Source: Boswellia sacra
Lineage: Eukaryota > Streptophyta > Magnoliopsida > Sapindales > Burseraceae
DNA length: 64,000 nucleotides
Assembly: GCA_013180625.2 (NCBI GenBank)
Contig: SNVD02013586.1
Coordinates: 16,955 to 80,954 of the forward strand
Direction of reading: 5' to 3'
Shown here piece after piece: positions 23,301 through 35,711 of this stretch. The translations under genes were made by a program, and so were the position numbers. How positions within the stretch are numbered: the stretch's first letter is position 1; the number at the start of each line of letters is the position of its first letter. Under the pieces are notes generated by a model that was not told the DNA's origin, searched no databases, and worked only from the letters and a program-made list of their open reading frames with translations.

Positions 23301-25901
23301 GAACATACTTCTAACGGTTTGTGGTATTTTGACAGTGGTTGTTCTAGGCACATGACTGGAAATAAATAGTTTTTTAACATATTTTAAAGCATGCAGGGAT
23401 GGTAATGTCACCTATGGAGATGGAGCAAATAGTAAGATCATTGGTAAAGGTACTTTGAATGTCAAAGGCCTACTCAATTTTCAAAATGTCTTGCTGGTTA
23501 AAGGTTTGAAAGCTAATCTTATTAGTGTTAGTCAGATTTGTGATGACAAGTATATTGTTAATTTCATACAAAACAAATGCATGGTCTTAGATAATTTTGG
23601 TCAATGCATTCTAGAAGGTAATAGATCTTCGGATAATTGTTATTTAGTAAAGATTACATTTCAAGCTAGGATTTCATATTTAGAATTGTGGCATAAAAAA
23701 TTAGGACACTTAAATTACAAAGACTTGGTTAAATTAACTAAGTTAGGTGTTGTAAAAGGAGTTCCTAAACTTGATGACAAAGTTAATGAAATTTGTGGAC
23801 CATGTCAAATGGGAAAACAAATTAGAAGTTCACACAAATCAAATCCATATCTTAGCACATCCAAAATACTTGATTTGCTTCATATGGATCTTATGGGTCC
23901 TATGTAAATTGAAAACATTACAAGTAAGAGATACATATTTGTTTGTGTGGATGATTTTTCTAGATATACTTGGATTGATTTCATTAAAGAAAAATCTGAA
24001 ACTTTTGAGGCAGTCATGGAATTTGCAAATGTAGTATTTGATGATCTGGAAGATTATACAAAATATTCACAAGAGGAAAGCATAACCAGCTTCACAGATG
24101 ATACAGAGAAGTCAGATTCAGACAACAACAATAAAAAAGATTCTGTTATGAAAGAGGAAACAACAACTGTTACACCCGACGTAACAGTAACATTTGACAA
24201 CTCAGATTTGAACAAAAATTCAATTAGGAATGAAGATGAAAAGAAAGATCCACCCACATGGATTCAGAAGGCACATCCAACAAGCTCTATCATTGGAACA
24301 CCAGATGGCATGATGATAACTCAGAGCAGGGTAATAAATTAGGTAAGATTTGTATGTTATATCTCTTTAGTTGAACCAAAAAATGTGAAAGAAGCCTTAA
24401 AAGAAGATGTGTGGATTCAAGCCATGCAAGATGAACTTAATCAGTTTAAAAGAAATGAAGTATGGGAATTAGTTCCTAGGCCAAAAAATGCAAATGTCAT
24501 TAGAACCAAATGGATATTCAAAAATAAAACTAATGAAAGTGGACAAGTAGTGAGAAATAAGGCTTGGCTAGTTGCACAAGGTTATACACAAGTAGAAGAC
24601 ATAGACTTTGATGAAACCTTTGCACTAGTAGCTAGACTTGAGTCAATCAGATTATACTTGCAATTGCTTGTTTGCTTGATTTTAAGCTGTACCAAATGGA
24701 TGTTAAAACAGCCTTTTTAAATGGCTATCTCAATGAAGAAGTCTTTGTTGAACAGCCTAAGGGTTTTGAAGATCCTAAACATCCTAATTTTGTGTATAAA
24801 TTGCACAAAGCTTTGTATGGTTTGAAACAAGCTCATAGAGCTTGGTATGAAAGGTTGACAAACTTTTTGATCAACAGAGGTTATAAAAGAGGTAGCAATG
24901 ATAAGACTTTGTTTATCAAACATGCATCTAACTATTTTATTGTTGCACAAATATATGTGGATGACATTGTATTCGGATCAACTAACAAAAGCAAAACTAA
25001 TAAGTTTGTTAAGTTGATGCAGGAAGAGTTTGAGATGAGCATGGTAGGAGAATTAAATTTCTTTCTTGGATTGCAGGTTAAGCAAGTGAATGATGGGACA
25101 TTCATATCTCAATCAAAATATGCTAAAAATCTTGTAAAGAAATTTGGGCTTGAAAATTCAAAACCAATGAAAACTCCTATCAGTACTAATCTTAAACTTT
25201 CAAAAGACAATGCAGGAAAAGATGTTGATGCAAGTTTGTATAGAAGTATCATTGGCAGTTTGCTATATCTCATAGCAAGCAAGCCAAACTTGTGCTTTAG
25301 TGTAGGATTTTGTGCAAGATTTCAAGCAAATCCTAAAGAATCACATCTTACAACAGCTAAAAGAATCATCAGGTATGTTCATGGAACACATGATTATGAA
25401 ATATGGTTTTCTAAAGATACAAATGATTATCTTGCAGGGTTTAGTGATGCTGATTGGGCAAGAAATGTAGATGACAGAAAAAGTATTTCAGGAGGATGTT
25501 TTTATCTTGGTACTAACTTGGTTTCATGGCACTACAAAAAGCAAAATTCTATTTCTTTATCTACTGCTGAAGTCGAATACATAGCAGCAAGGAGTTGTTG
25601 CACGCAACTATTGTGGATGAAGCAAATGTTGAGTGATTATGGTATTGAACAAAAGCCCATAACTGTGTTTTGTGATAATACTAGTGCTATAAATATTTCC
25701 AAAAATCCTGTTCAGCATTGTAGAACAAAACACATTGACATAAGATACCATTTTATAAGGGAACTAGTAGAGTTTAAGGTGATACACATTGAACACATCT
25801 CCACTGATAGACAATTGGCTGACTTATTCACTAAGGCATTGGATACAACAAGATTTGAAAATCTAACAAAAGCCTTAGGCATCTGTCAGTTATCTAAATA
25901 A
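23301..25901 (+). pseudogene. Copia pol of element A (PR-IN-RT-RH), broken
   Basis: The protease motif DSGCSRHMTG (23331 on) keeps the active-site Asp. The integrase zinc region is present (ELWHKKLGHLNYKDL, then CGPCQMGK, about 23680-23820). The integrase core then fails: KEKSETFEA joins directly to VMEFANVVFDDLEDY (about 24000-24030), so the part carrying the catalytic residues and the region after it, present in element B, is deleted. RT runs from 24385 with a frameshift near 24690 and keeps YVDD (about 24955). RNase H continues to the stop after GICQLSK at 25901. Stops also occur after GNK (23368) and at 23905. It cannot be functional. Confidence 0.9.
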
Positions 25902-26735
25902 ACACTGTGTACTATTATGTTATTTGTATATGTAATATTATAAATTTTCTTCTAATTAATCATGTGTGAGCTGTAATATAAAAATTGGGTGAATGATAAA
26001 ATGCTGGGTTAAAAATGAAAAATACAGAGAGGGCTACCAATATATGATGTGTGAAAGCCATTCATTGATAGTAACTTCATTGTATCTAGGAAATATGGTG
26101 AGGTCATCCACTCAAATGAAAAAGGGCTACCTCTATACATGTGTGAAAGCTACTGTATTTATTTAGAAAATTCACATTAGGACTAACTTTTGTGTGTGTA
26201 AGAAGCATGTTCAAGTTGATCACTCAATTGGATTAAGTGATAAAATAATTAAAAGTAAATAAAACAGCTCTGAAATATGCTTTTTTAGAATGATTCATAT
26301 GATGTCCAGCTATTGTTGTTATGTTATCGTTACCTGTTTTCTATTACGTTTTTCTTAACATACGATGCTCTTCATGCTTATTCAAAATTTGATTTTCTTA
26401 TGTGTCCATATGTCAAAAATGCCATATCAACTGTATTGAATTGAGAGAGAGAAGTTTCAGTGGCGGAAATCCTAATTCTATTAGAATTCCTTATTCTAAT
26501 GGGAATCAAATTTTGAATTTTTTTTCATCAATGTTAGTTATGAAACGGTTTTTGGAAAGGAAATTAACATTAATTGTTTTGTGAAAAACAAAATTTTTTA
26601 AATCAGCCTAGTATATTACGAAATTGCTTATGGCTTCTCCTGTCCATACCATACTCCCACAATAGTTTCTCCACTATCCCTCGTCCTGTTTCTCTTCTTG
26701 TTCTAAGAATTTTGTGCAGATTACAAACCCTAGCA
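25902..26735 (+). other. Spacer between pol and third ORF of element A
   Basis: Non-coding, and colinear with the spacer at about 40087-40941 of element B. Shared features are the text around the repeated phrase gggctaccaatatatgatgtgtgaaagcc (26032) and its shorter partner gggctacctctatacatgtgtgaaagct (26127), two related short blocks within the spacer itself. Confidence 0.6.
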
Positions 26736-28407
26736 ATGGCGACTCACACAGAATCCTCAAAATCCACCAGTTCTTTATCTTTTCAAAGCGACCCCAGTTA
26801 CAACAAGAGTGATAGCGCACCGTCATCTCCAACGCAACAAGCACATGCTGAGGTCACCGTTGATCCCGCCATGAGTGAGGATGAACAAGTTCCAGTAAAG
26901 AAGATGAAAGACAAAGTTAAGCCGAAGTACAATAATTTTCTCACAACCGACATCAAGCAGAAGTTCGAGAAGAACATTTCACAAAGGAAGTTACAGATGG
27001 AAAGGCCGGTAAAACTTACTGATTTCAACACATATCGTCTCAGTGAGTTGCTTGAGTCTATATACTGGACTCGTATAGTAAACAACTTCCTACCCTCTGT
27101 GAGTCTTTAATTCAAGAATTTTATGCCAATATCTCAACTGCCATTGATGATCCGAAAAGTTTTCATTATCACAAGGTTTATTGTAGAGGAAAGTTCATTA
27201 AATTCTCTCCAAATGTCATTAACACTTTGCTTGACATTCCCATAGGCAGTTTACATTCTTTAGATGAGGAATTTAACATGGCTGAAGTGATTAAGGAATT
27301 GACAGGTAGAACAGACATTGAATGGAAACTGAGAGATGGTATAGACCAGCAATATCTTAGGAAGAAATATAGAGTGATGCATAAGATTGCACAGTTCAAT
27401 TGGCTTCCCTCTTCCTATCCAAATCAGGTTCGTAAGGATAGAGTGAAATTTTTGTACTGTTTGGGCACCAATCGACCAATAAATTTTTGTTTGCTAGCCT
27501 ATAGGATGATAGTTCAGATAGGTCCATGTCATTCTGACTATCACTTGTTGTGTTTCCCTACTTGATTTAAAGGATTCTTGTGCGAAATAGCATTCCTATA
27601 AATCCTAAGGAACATACTGAAATCCTGTCAAAATCAATTATAAAGGGCTTTCTACTTCGATTGCATGATAAGTTTGACTTGCCTGTACCTGAACCAAAGC
27701 CAAAGAGAGTCAGGAAAAATCAGATGAAAAATGTTGAAGAACAACTTGTGTTGATAAACTTTGCTTTGACTAAGATTGTGCAGGATTTGAAGCAAATCAA
27801 AGCAAAACAGCATGCTTTGAGGCAAAATTTGCAGGACATTCTGGTACAGAAGGAGAGCAACAACCAAAGGAAACTGAAAATGTAGTTCCTAAGAAGACAG
27901 CTGAGCGAACACCAGTTCCTGATGCTCCAATAACTGCTAAAACTGAGCAAATGGCTGAAGCAGAACAAGCTACACAACCTGTTGTTACAACAGACATAAC
28001 AGTAGAACAAAAGCAGAAGAAAAAGCACATTAAGTCAATTGCTAAGGGAAGAAAATTGAAGAGAAAGAGGAAAGATGAAATGGTGAAGCCACCATCTGAC
28101 AAACAGAAAAAGCAAATTGATTCAGCAGCTCCAACATTGCGAGATGAATCACTGTCAAATGAACCAAAACAAGTTGACTCTGAGACAAATTTGTCTTCAC
28201 CACTTGTTGACAATGAACCGCCTGTTTCTTCAATCCCTAAAGCAGAGCATACTACCTCTCCAACCTCATCACCTGCAGCACAACCTGAGGAAGAACCCAC
28301 ATAGGCACCCTCTTCTACTGAAGAAACAATTGCACTAGCCACATCTCCACCACCTACACTGGCTGAAGAATCATTGGTTCCTACTCAACAACCTGCTGTT
28401 ATAGATC
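26736..28407 (+). pseudogene. Third (env-like / plant transposon protein) ORF of element A, truncated
   Basis: Starts MATHTESSKSTSS at 26736, has an acidic and Ser-rich head, then a conserved domain with ERPVKLTDFNTY, EFYANIS, VYCRGKFIKFSPNVINTLL (to about 27240) and NWLPSSYPNQ, LGTNRPIN. A basic and helical segment follows (27690-27880), then a Pro/Ser/Glu-rich tail. Family knowledge: this domain is found in plant proteins annotated as putative plant transposon protein and in the extra ORF after pol in Sireviruses, called env-like in SIRE1. Frames break near 27105, 27560 and 27885 and at a TAG (28300-28302). Element B has the same ORF. No convincing signal peptide or membrane segment was seen, so an envelope role is not supported here. 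Confidence 0.75.
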
Positions 28408-28419
28408 GGTGTCATATTA

Positions 28420-31400
28420 GAAGTGCAAGTTTCATGATATCTTAATATGATTACCATTTTTTCCTCTTTAGGGTAAAGAATCTGATTTTTTGCAAATGAG
28501 TTTAGGTTGGTTATAGGGTTGAAATATGCCAAGACGTCAAAGTTACCTAAGGTGCATGGTTGTAGCTTAAGGGACAAATACTTTGAAGGCAATAACCCAC
28601 AACTTAGACACTTCTACAAAAAGTTGAAAGACCTAACCCTTTCTACTATACCTGATTGAGATATCATCAGCCTTGCTTTGTACTATGTATCGAAGAGATT
28701 ATTGTTAGCCCGTGATAGGCAGAGGTTAGTATCAGTGAAATGGTTGAACTTTACTGAGTCTTTGACAGAATTCAATGCATATTTGTGGGATACTCAGTCA
28801 TTTGCCATGACTATTAAATCCATGAAAGGAGCTTTAGAAGGGAGACTTGAGGCTTATAAACAATGGCTGGCTGATAAAGAAAGATATCACTCAAAAGAGA
28901 AGTATTACTTGGAAGGGTGTCCTTATGCAATTCAAATAAGTATCATTCAATCTTTCAATTTCTAACTTCTGATTTTCTTTTATTTGGAACTAATTTAGGT
29001 TTATGTGGACTTATTTAGCTATATTTGTATGAGGCTTTATCTTAGCTTGGCAGTTTGTATGGGGAGGTAGGAGACGATTATGAAAAAATACTTCCTCGTA
29101 ATTTGAAATGGAGGACACACAAAATGTCGCATGAAGAGGAGGTGTTAGAAGACATATTCAAGATCAGGAGGATTGTAAGTTAATGTTAATGATAGTTTAT
29201 TGGATGGTCTATGTTAACATTTTAAGTTCTTACATTTGCCCCAATAAACATTTGTAGGATTCCCCCTGTGTATTGTTAGAACCCCACCACTACTGAGATT
29301 GCAACATAATGGCATGTCGTGCTATTGGAGATAGTAAAAATGGGGAGAGGAGCTCATGTTGCAAAGGCGTTGTAAAGGACCTTACCCTTACAATCGAGTG
29401 AGCATATGGAGCAACCAGATGCAAAGACAAGAGCGTTAACGATGCATTTAAGAGAAGAGGCGGCCCTAAGACCATGACATCAACAAGATAGCCATAGGGC
29501 ATCAACGAGACACCATTTGCACCTATCAAACTTCATTAGTGTTACCCCTTGACCATCTCATGCTTTATTTATGTTGATAAATATCTTGTCGTACATTTGG
29601 TTGGTGACCTTTTCTATTACATGGCCACTCATCAGGTTACGATCATTTCATGCAAACAGTCATTTGTGAGCTTGGCCTATTACATAAGGACAACAAAGCC
29701 ATCCATTATGAGATTAGGGGGCCCAAGAAAGCTATAGTTGAATTAACAACCCACCTAGACTAAGTGGACGCAGATCACTATTTCATTTTCATGCATAATA
29801 TTGTTTGGACCTAAACTTGAAACTAAACAACTATAAAGTAATCTTCATTAATTTCAGGATTCTTGTCCAGTATACATGGACTTCGAGGACATTAATGCAC
29901 ATTCTACCCCTACACCTAAATTTGTTCCATCCCTTCCATCAAAACCTACACATGCTACTCCATGGTCAAACCCACCACTGGTTCATGAAGAGATGGATGG
30001 CCCCTCTAAAGCTGTAGCACATGTTATACACTTGGAGGATTCAAAGCCTCAAGATAGAACTCCTCAAGTTGCAATGCGACCACTATTGGGGCTTAGGACT
30101 AAACATAGATAGAAGATTAAAGCTGGGAGGTACAAGTCCAGTTTGTATGTGAGTTCACCTCGGTGAAAGAGGCAAAAAGTGGATGGGAGAACAGAGGGGC
30201 CAAGCTGAGATGCTTGGATTATGAAAGTCCAAATCATGGAACTCCTGCACCCTTCAGTTGTCAATCCTTAACCACTGATGTATCCACAATTCAACCCACC
30301 AGAACATTTTCCTGACGATGTTGAGAAAAAATTTGATGAATGGGTTATTGGAGGGCTTGGTCATATGAATGTTGGAGTCTACGATGCGTCTCCAAAGTTC
30401 TTTGCAAAATTGATGTCGGGTACTTTTTGGCTAGAGTCAAAGGTCAGTGTCAAGGCATCATAGAGAAACTAATTCCTACACTATATTGCATTGTTTAGCA
30501 TTTAGGAATATGACACTAATTCAAATGTTTTCTTGTTTTATTTTTAGCACATCAATTCTTATTTGTGGTTGCTTCCTCAAAAAAGGAAGCAACATCCCTC
30601 CCTCTTCCTAAAGTCATCGTTTGTGGACACTTACTTCCATGCGAGTAAGTAGGTTATGATTTGATAGCAATGTCAGTAATTCATGCATGAAGGAAAATTA
30701 TGAAAACTTTTTTTTCATTATAATTAGCAAAAGTTGAAGATGTTGTGGTCCTTACATAAAGATAAACTAGGGAAAATATACTAGGATAAAGCAACGTTGA
30801 TCATATCTTATGTTGATGGTGCATCACCATTGGATGATGATGCGTGGGAGGATCTAGACTCTATGAGTACCAGGTTTTCCTACTTATATTCCAATTAGAA
30901 TGTTGAATTTATTATGACAACCATTTACTTAATTATGACAAATGTGGTGTTAACATCTAAAAATGTTATAATTTTACAGTTGTTTGTTCCTATTAACGTT
31001 GGAGATAATCAGCATTGGATAGCAGCTCGTATTGATTTAAGGGTACAAAGATTGAGTTGCTCAATTCCTCAAAGGAATTCAGGTTTGATGATTATACTCT
31101 TAAAGGGGACTTGCTACTTAGGGTATCTTATTCCATTAAAGGTGCCACAAGGAACATTTTACATAGAAGAGAATTGTGATACTACCCTTTTTCAAATGGT
31201 GTGTGTCACAGATAAGGTTCCTTAGCAAGATCTAAGTGCAATCATTTGTGGTGTGTACTGTATCAAGTTCATTGAGTACCTCAGATTTGAGACTCCATTG
31301 CATATAGTATAGGCGATGACAGAGATGCACCTCCAGTGTAGAATGGCCATTGAGATATAGAGATGTACGAATGACGCTCAACACTTATTAGAAGAGATAG

Positions 31401-31430
31401 GAGATGTTGGTGATGATTAGGATTCATATT
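28420..31430 (+). pseudogene. Ulp1-like cysteine protease (DUF1985 + Ulp1 C-terminal), transposon-borne
   Basis: A DUF1985-like domain lies at about 28495-28900, with NEFRLVIGLKYAKT, LALYYVSKRLLL, TEFNAYLWDTQSFAMTIKS. Further coding islands near 29040-29175, 29870-30110, 30280-30440, 30550-30640 and 30730-30870 look like exons separated by AT-rich introns. The protease region follows: FVPINVGDNQHWIAARIDL (about 30982) holds the catalytic His of the HW motif, and ICGVYCIKFIEYLRFETPLH (about 31240-31300) holds the Cys-Gly of the active site, although the usual Asp before Cys is Ile. Stops at about 28658 and within the last exons indicate decay. Ulp1 enzymes remove SUMO-like modifiers; its role for the transposon is not known. 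Confidence 0.7.
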
Positions 31431-31643
31431 GTACATTTCTTTTTTGGTTACTAGATATATATTTAAATACGGTTGGTACAGTTATAAGAATATTCTTCAG
31501 TTATAAATATATTGGCCATTAGTTGTGTACTTACCATTGATATGCCATGCATCTACTTATTAAAATCATAGCAAGAACAATTAAATTGAATGATACATCA
31601 CATAATATGAACTAAACAACATAAACAATTAAACATAATGGTC

Positions 31644-31765
31644 CAAAACATTAACCAAGCGCACAAAATGGTACAACACATTGGTATAAAACATTAACCA
31701 AGTACTAAAATGGTACAATATATTGGTTACAAAACATTAACCAAGTACACAAAATGATAATGGCT
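31644..31765. repeat. Tandem repeat, about 43 bp x 2.8
   Basis: The phrase aaaacattaaccaagyrc, followed by aaaatggtacaa and attggt, occurs at about 31645, 31688 and 31732. It lies between the ends of the convergent Ulp1-like and transposase genes, where their 3' untranslated regions would meet. Confidence 0.75.
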
Positions 31766-31789
31766 AACTATTTAAAGAAACCGGTTTAC

Positions 31790-33810
31790 GGCATGTCTAT
31801 CTGCTATGTCCATGGGCTCCATATCTACCATAGATGCATCAGACCATGGTCTACCCCTAGCGAGGTATGCATCATCGATAGGCTTGACTTACAAGCCGTC
31901 GTCATTGGAGGAAGCATAACAATGTTTTTAACATCTTCTGGCATAACCCACTTGTCAAACAGTCCAACTAGAACAATAGAGGGAACATATACATGTAGTA
32001 GACGATCAACAATATACATTAGGCTACAATAAACTTTACAAGTCATTAGATTGTCGAACTTTCATATTGCCATTGCATGTGCACAAGAAAGCTAGTCCAA
32101 ATCAAACACCGTGCATGTACACGTCCTCACCTACATATCAACTACATAAAGGCAATCTCCACTATAAACCTCATACATGAATAAGTTAATCCCCCTTACT
32201 TGCATTTGGTTGCATGCTGTTTTGCGGTTGGTGTGTAATAGGTCTGCCCATGGGGTCAAGTATTTGGCGAAAGATGCAACATCTCACGTCTATGGTAAAA
32301 CAAATCCTGAAGAATTGCTCGATAGTAATAAGCAAGCATAGTGATTGGTAGCAATTTGGCTTCATGTAATCGATTGTTTATTGAGTCAGCCATATATGTC
32401 GTCATGATGTTATACCTTTGGCTTGAAAAATGAGCATGTGCCCATTTCTTGACTCTGACTTCCTTTAATTGAATCACAGCAATAGGAATATGGGAGTCAA
32501 TTTGTCTCATGCATCTATTGAAATCACATTCACGATATTCATTTGCCAATTGAGTAAACATACCAAACAAGAGGTTTTCCTTATACCTAGCCTTCAAATT
32601 ACCCTTGAGATGATGAGTGCATAGTTCGTGTAAAGCATTAAGGAATACAGAGGTCACAGGACGCTTAATACTTGGATGGTAGTCTAAAATTAAAATAAGA
32701 TCTTGGACTTGACCGATGCAAAGGTCATGCAATTTCGTCAAGAACCATGTCTAGGATTCATCGTTCTCAGAATGACCTACACTAAATGCCAAAGGAAATA
32801 TCTGATTGTTTCCATCAATGCAAGAAGCTACAAATATCATACCTCGATATTTACTCTTCAAATAAGCCCTATCAACTATAATAACCAAGCGAATGGAGTG
32901 GAAAGTTGAAATTGACGCCCCGATGCTCATGAAGAAATATTTAAAATGTTGGGCTTCATCAGTATCCAATATGGTCACAGTTCCAAGGTTAGCTTTTTTA
33001 ACCATGTAAATCTATTAAGGAAGTAAAGCAAATGATTCTTTAGCAGATCCATGTAGATTTTCCAAAGCAGACTCCTCTTCCTGCCATGCCTTATGATATG
33101 ATATTTTGATACCCAAGTCTTTTTGAGCATCCTCCATAATTTTCCTATGTGGGTATATTTTGGAAGAGCGAATGAAGTTATTCTTGATGTGTTTTTCGAT
33201 TACATCGGTAGTTGCTTGTTTGTGGTTAGGGTGCAATCCCGCGCCTAAACATGTGTGTTGGTCCTTAAAAGTCCTTATTTGAAAGAAATCAGTATCCATA
33301 ACCTTAGTTGCCCTAACCCGCCACTTACATGAAGGTTCTTTGCATACTGCCTCAAACCAATCAATTGATGACTCTTTAGCCTTATATTCAAAATTTCCTC
33401 GTAATGCCATGTTCGACAAATTATCTTAAAGCAAACCTTTGTTGTAAAAATTTTGATCCATAGCAACATGCAATCCATCAACAATAAACGTGGTCGTCTC
33501 GTCTTAAAATGTTGAGGACGAAAGAGGAATATGAGGCATCCATCTGAATGTAGTCGCACTACTACCAAGTTCACATTTAGTTCTATCAATATGTACATGC
33601 ATAGTTGTTGGTTCTTTGCTATTAAGTACTCCTTGAATGACTATTTTTTTTATCACTCACAACATTGGCTTGAGGGATTGATTTTAAATGCCATACTTGA
33701 GATGGAGGCTCACTTGCACCCAAGTCATCCTCTTTGTTGAAGGCAGTATGAACAATAGAATCATTGATAGCACCCTTGTAAAGCCAATGGACTTCACTGA
33801 ATAAAAGCCC
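31790..33810 (-). pseudogene. MULE transposase of the Ulp1-bearing element
   Basis: Read on the minus strand, coding begins near 33810 (SEVHWLYKGAINDSIVHTAF). The Mutator DNA-binding domain follows (33419-33015: SSIDWFEAVCKEPSCKWRVRA, KDQHTCLG). The MULE catalytic core is next (33005-32751: VIIVDRAYLKSKYRGMIFVA, then FPLAFSVGHSENDES) and continues at 32741-32256 (YMADSINNRL region). A SWIM-type finger lies near 32130-32050 (CTVFDLD, then CAHAMAI). The C-terminal block is VYCSLMYIVDRLLHVY, then a stretch ending MLPP. Single stops separate the pieces (for example just below 33015 and near 32745), and the linker shows few indels, so this is a recently disabled gene. It would cut and integrate the element. 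Confidence 0.8.
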
Positions 33811-34828
33811 AAGCCCAAGCCCAAGCCTAAATTATATATATTGGCCAACCTAGTCCAACCCCTTTCTCTTTTATTGAACTAGATTAAGACAAAAAAAAAA
33901 AAAGGAGAAGAGGAAAAAAGGGGAAAGGGGCAACAGTTATGTATTTGATTGACTAGTCAGTCAACGAACTCTGATTACCGATTTCAACCAAAATTCGATG
34001 ATTCTCTAGCTGCATGATATGTCATTTCGAAGCTTGTTCTGTTCTCTTTCCATCCATGTCCATCTCGTCATTGGGTTCTTCATGGTTTTTACAAATCAAA
34101 GCTTGGAAGCTGATGGCTTCCTATGTAACTTTCAATTGAAATCTAGTGATTACCAATCAATCTACACATCAATTTGAAGCTTGTTTCATATTCTCTCTAG
34201 CCTATCCTTTTTATTGCATATTGATGCATGAAATTGCAAATTGGAGAAAAAAATGAGTTTCGATCACTATTCATTTCTCTAGTGACGGTTTCTGGCCATT
34301 AAACAATTGTTATAACGTTTCTTATCCAAGGGGGAGCCTAAATTCAATAAGTGGACTATATTTCAAAATTTTCATATTATATTAAAGTGTATTAAATTCA
34401 TGATTTTTCATATGATTTAAGTTATTAGTTTAATTAAGTGAGTTACAAATAGTTTTCATTTACATATTAATTGTTGTTAGAATAAATAAAGAATTGATTA
34501 TACTATTTTGAAGTATAATGTTTGTAAAGTATTGATTTTCATATCAAAAGATGGGTGGTTTTATATGTTTTTGGATAAAAAGATGGTTATGAGTGATGCT
34601 AAAAAGAATTAATATTTGTATATATAGTAAATGTTATTTTGTTATATGCTTGTGTATAAGAGGGAAATGAATTCAAAGTGAAATTTGTAGAATGGATGCA
34701 TGTACTATATTAAGGAAAGCATAAAGTTTGTTGATGGTTAGAAAATAGACATTTATAATTATATGAATTTATATAATAGATTCATGTATTTAATTATTTT
34801 CTTTTAAACACACACACACACACACAAA

Positions 34829-34887
<59 letters not shown>

Positions 34888-35711
34888 CACAAACATATAT
34901 ATATATATATATATATGGAAAAAAGTATGTTTTGTTTTAAGAAATATAGGAGTGATGGTTGGTTTTATGCTTAAAATAATATTAACATTTTTGGAGAAAA
35001 GCTTTGGGAATTTGAATTGGTTTTCTACAAGGGTAAAACTATAAAAATTTTGAAACTGTCGAACAGTAGGGGATAAATTGCAAATTCTATAAACTGCTTT
35101 AGAAATTCTAAAATTTTTGGATATTAAAAAAATTTTCATTAAAATAATGATTTTTAAGATTTTGGAAGCATTTGAAATTTTAAATTAGAATTGTTAGAAA
35201 TTAGATAAGTTTTGAAGCATAACTATGCGAAAGGATGTTATAAAAGAATGTTATAGGAAAAGTAAGGGATTTTGGAATAAAAAGGAAAGCTATAGTTTAT
35301 TTTGAGTTGAAAAAGAACATTATTTTCTTTTACTAGTTTTAAATTCAATTTTTTTTTTGTTTAAATGCTTCTAGCTGATTTCAAAAGGAATGTTTTCATC
35401 ATGTTAGAGAAATGTTGTTAATTATGAGATTTATAACAATTCTAGCATTTTGTTGAAAAGTTCTTTGAAGTATTTGAAAATGCTTTTTAAGATGTTCTTC
35501 ATGGATTTTAAATGATATGAATATTTTCAAAGTTAGTTTGCATAATTCTTCATAGTTTCATGAAGTTATATGAAAAGTAAAGTTCAGCTTATGATATGAA
35601 AAGTAAAGTTCAATTTATGAAGCATTTAAAAAAAATCAATTTTAACAAAGATAAGAAGAAAATTCAGTTATGTTATGCTAAATTTGTATCCAGCTCACTT
35701 AGATAATAAGA
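33811..35711. other. AT-rich stretch between the MULE and element D
   Basis: No gene recognised. It begins with a short repeat of agccca units (33807-33827) and contains a compound microsatellite. Confidence 0.45.
34807..34917. repeat. Compound (CA)n-(TA)n microsatellite
   Basis: A CA run (34807-34826), a TA run (34831-34882), then acacacaaac and a second TA run to about 34915. Confidence 0.95.

Larger units (their letters stand above)
20575..28407 (+). mobile_element. Element A: Sirevirus-type Copia retrotransposon, 3' truncated
   Basis: The order is 5' LTR (20575-21453), primer binding site, gag, protease-integrase-RT-RNase H and a third ORF, which is the layout of Sireviruses. Every ORF matches, in the same order, element B on the opposite strand, but each is broken by stops, frameshifts or deletions. 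The third ORF stops matching near 28407, where sequence of a Ulp1-bearing MULE begins. No 3' LTR was found downstream, so the 3' part has been lost or displaced. Confidence 0.85.
28408..33810. mobile_element. KAONASHI/CUMULE-type MULE with Ulp1-like gene
   Basis: A Ulp1-protease-like gene on + and a Mutator transposase on - point toward each other, with a short tandem repeat between their ends. MULEs that carry such a Ulp1 gene are known from melon (CUMULE) and Arabidopsis (KAONASHI). The left limit is where homology to the Sirevirus third ORF ends and the right limit is where transposase-like coding ends. I could not identify terminal inverted repeats or a target duplication, which fits descriptions of this group as often lacking long TIRs. 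Both genes carry stops. Confidence 0.7.

Noticed and set aside
22524..23380. Minus-strand ORFs over the gag of element A
   Set aside because: Antisense shadows of a coding sequence recognised on the plus strand.
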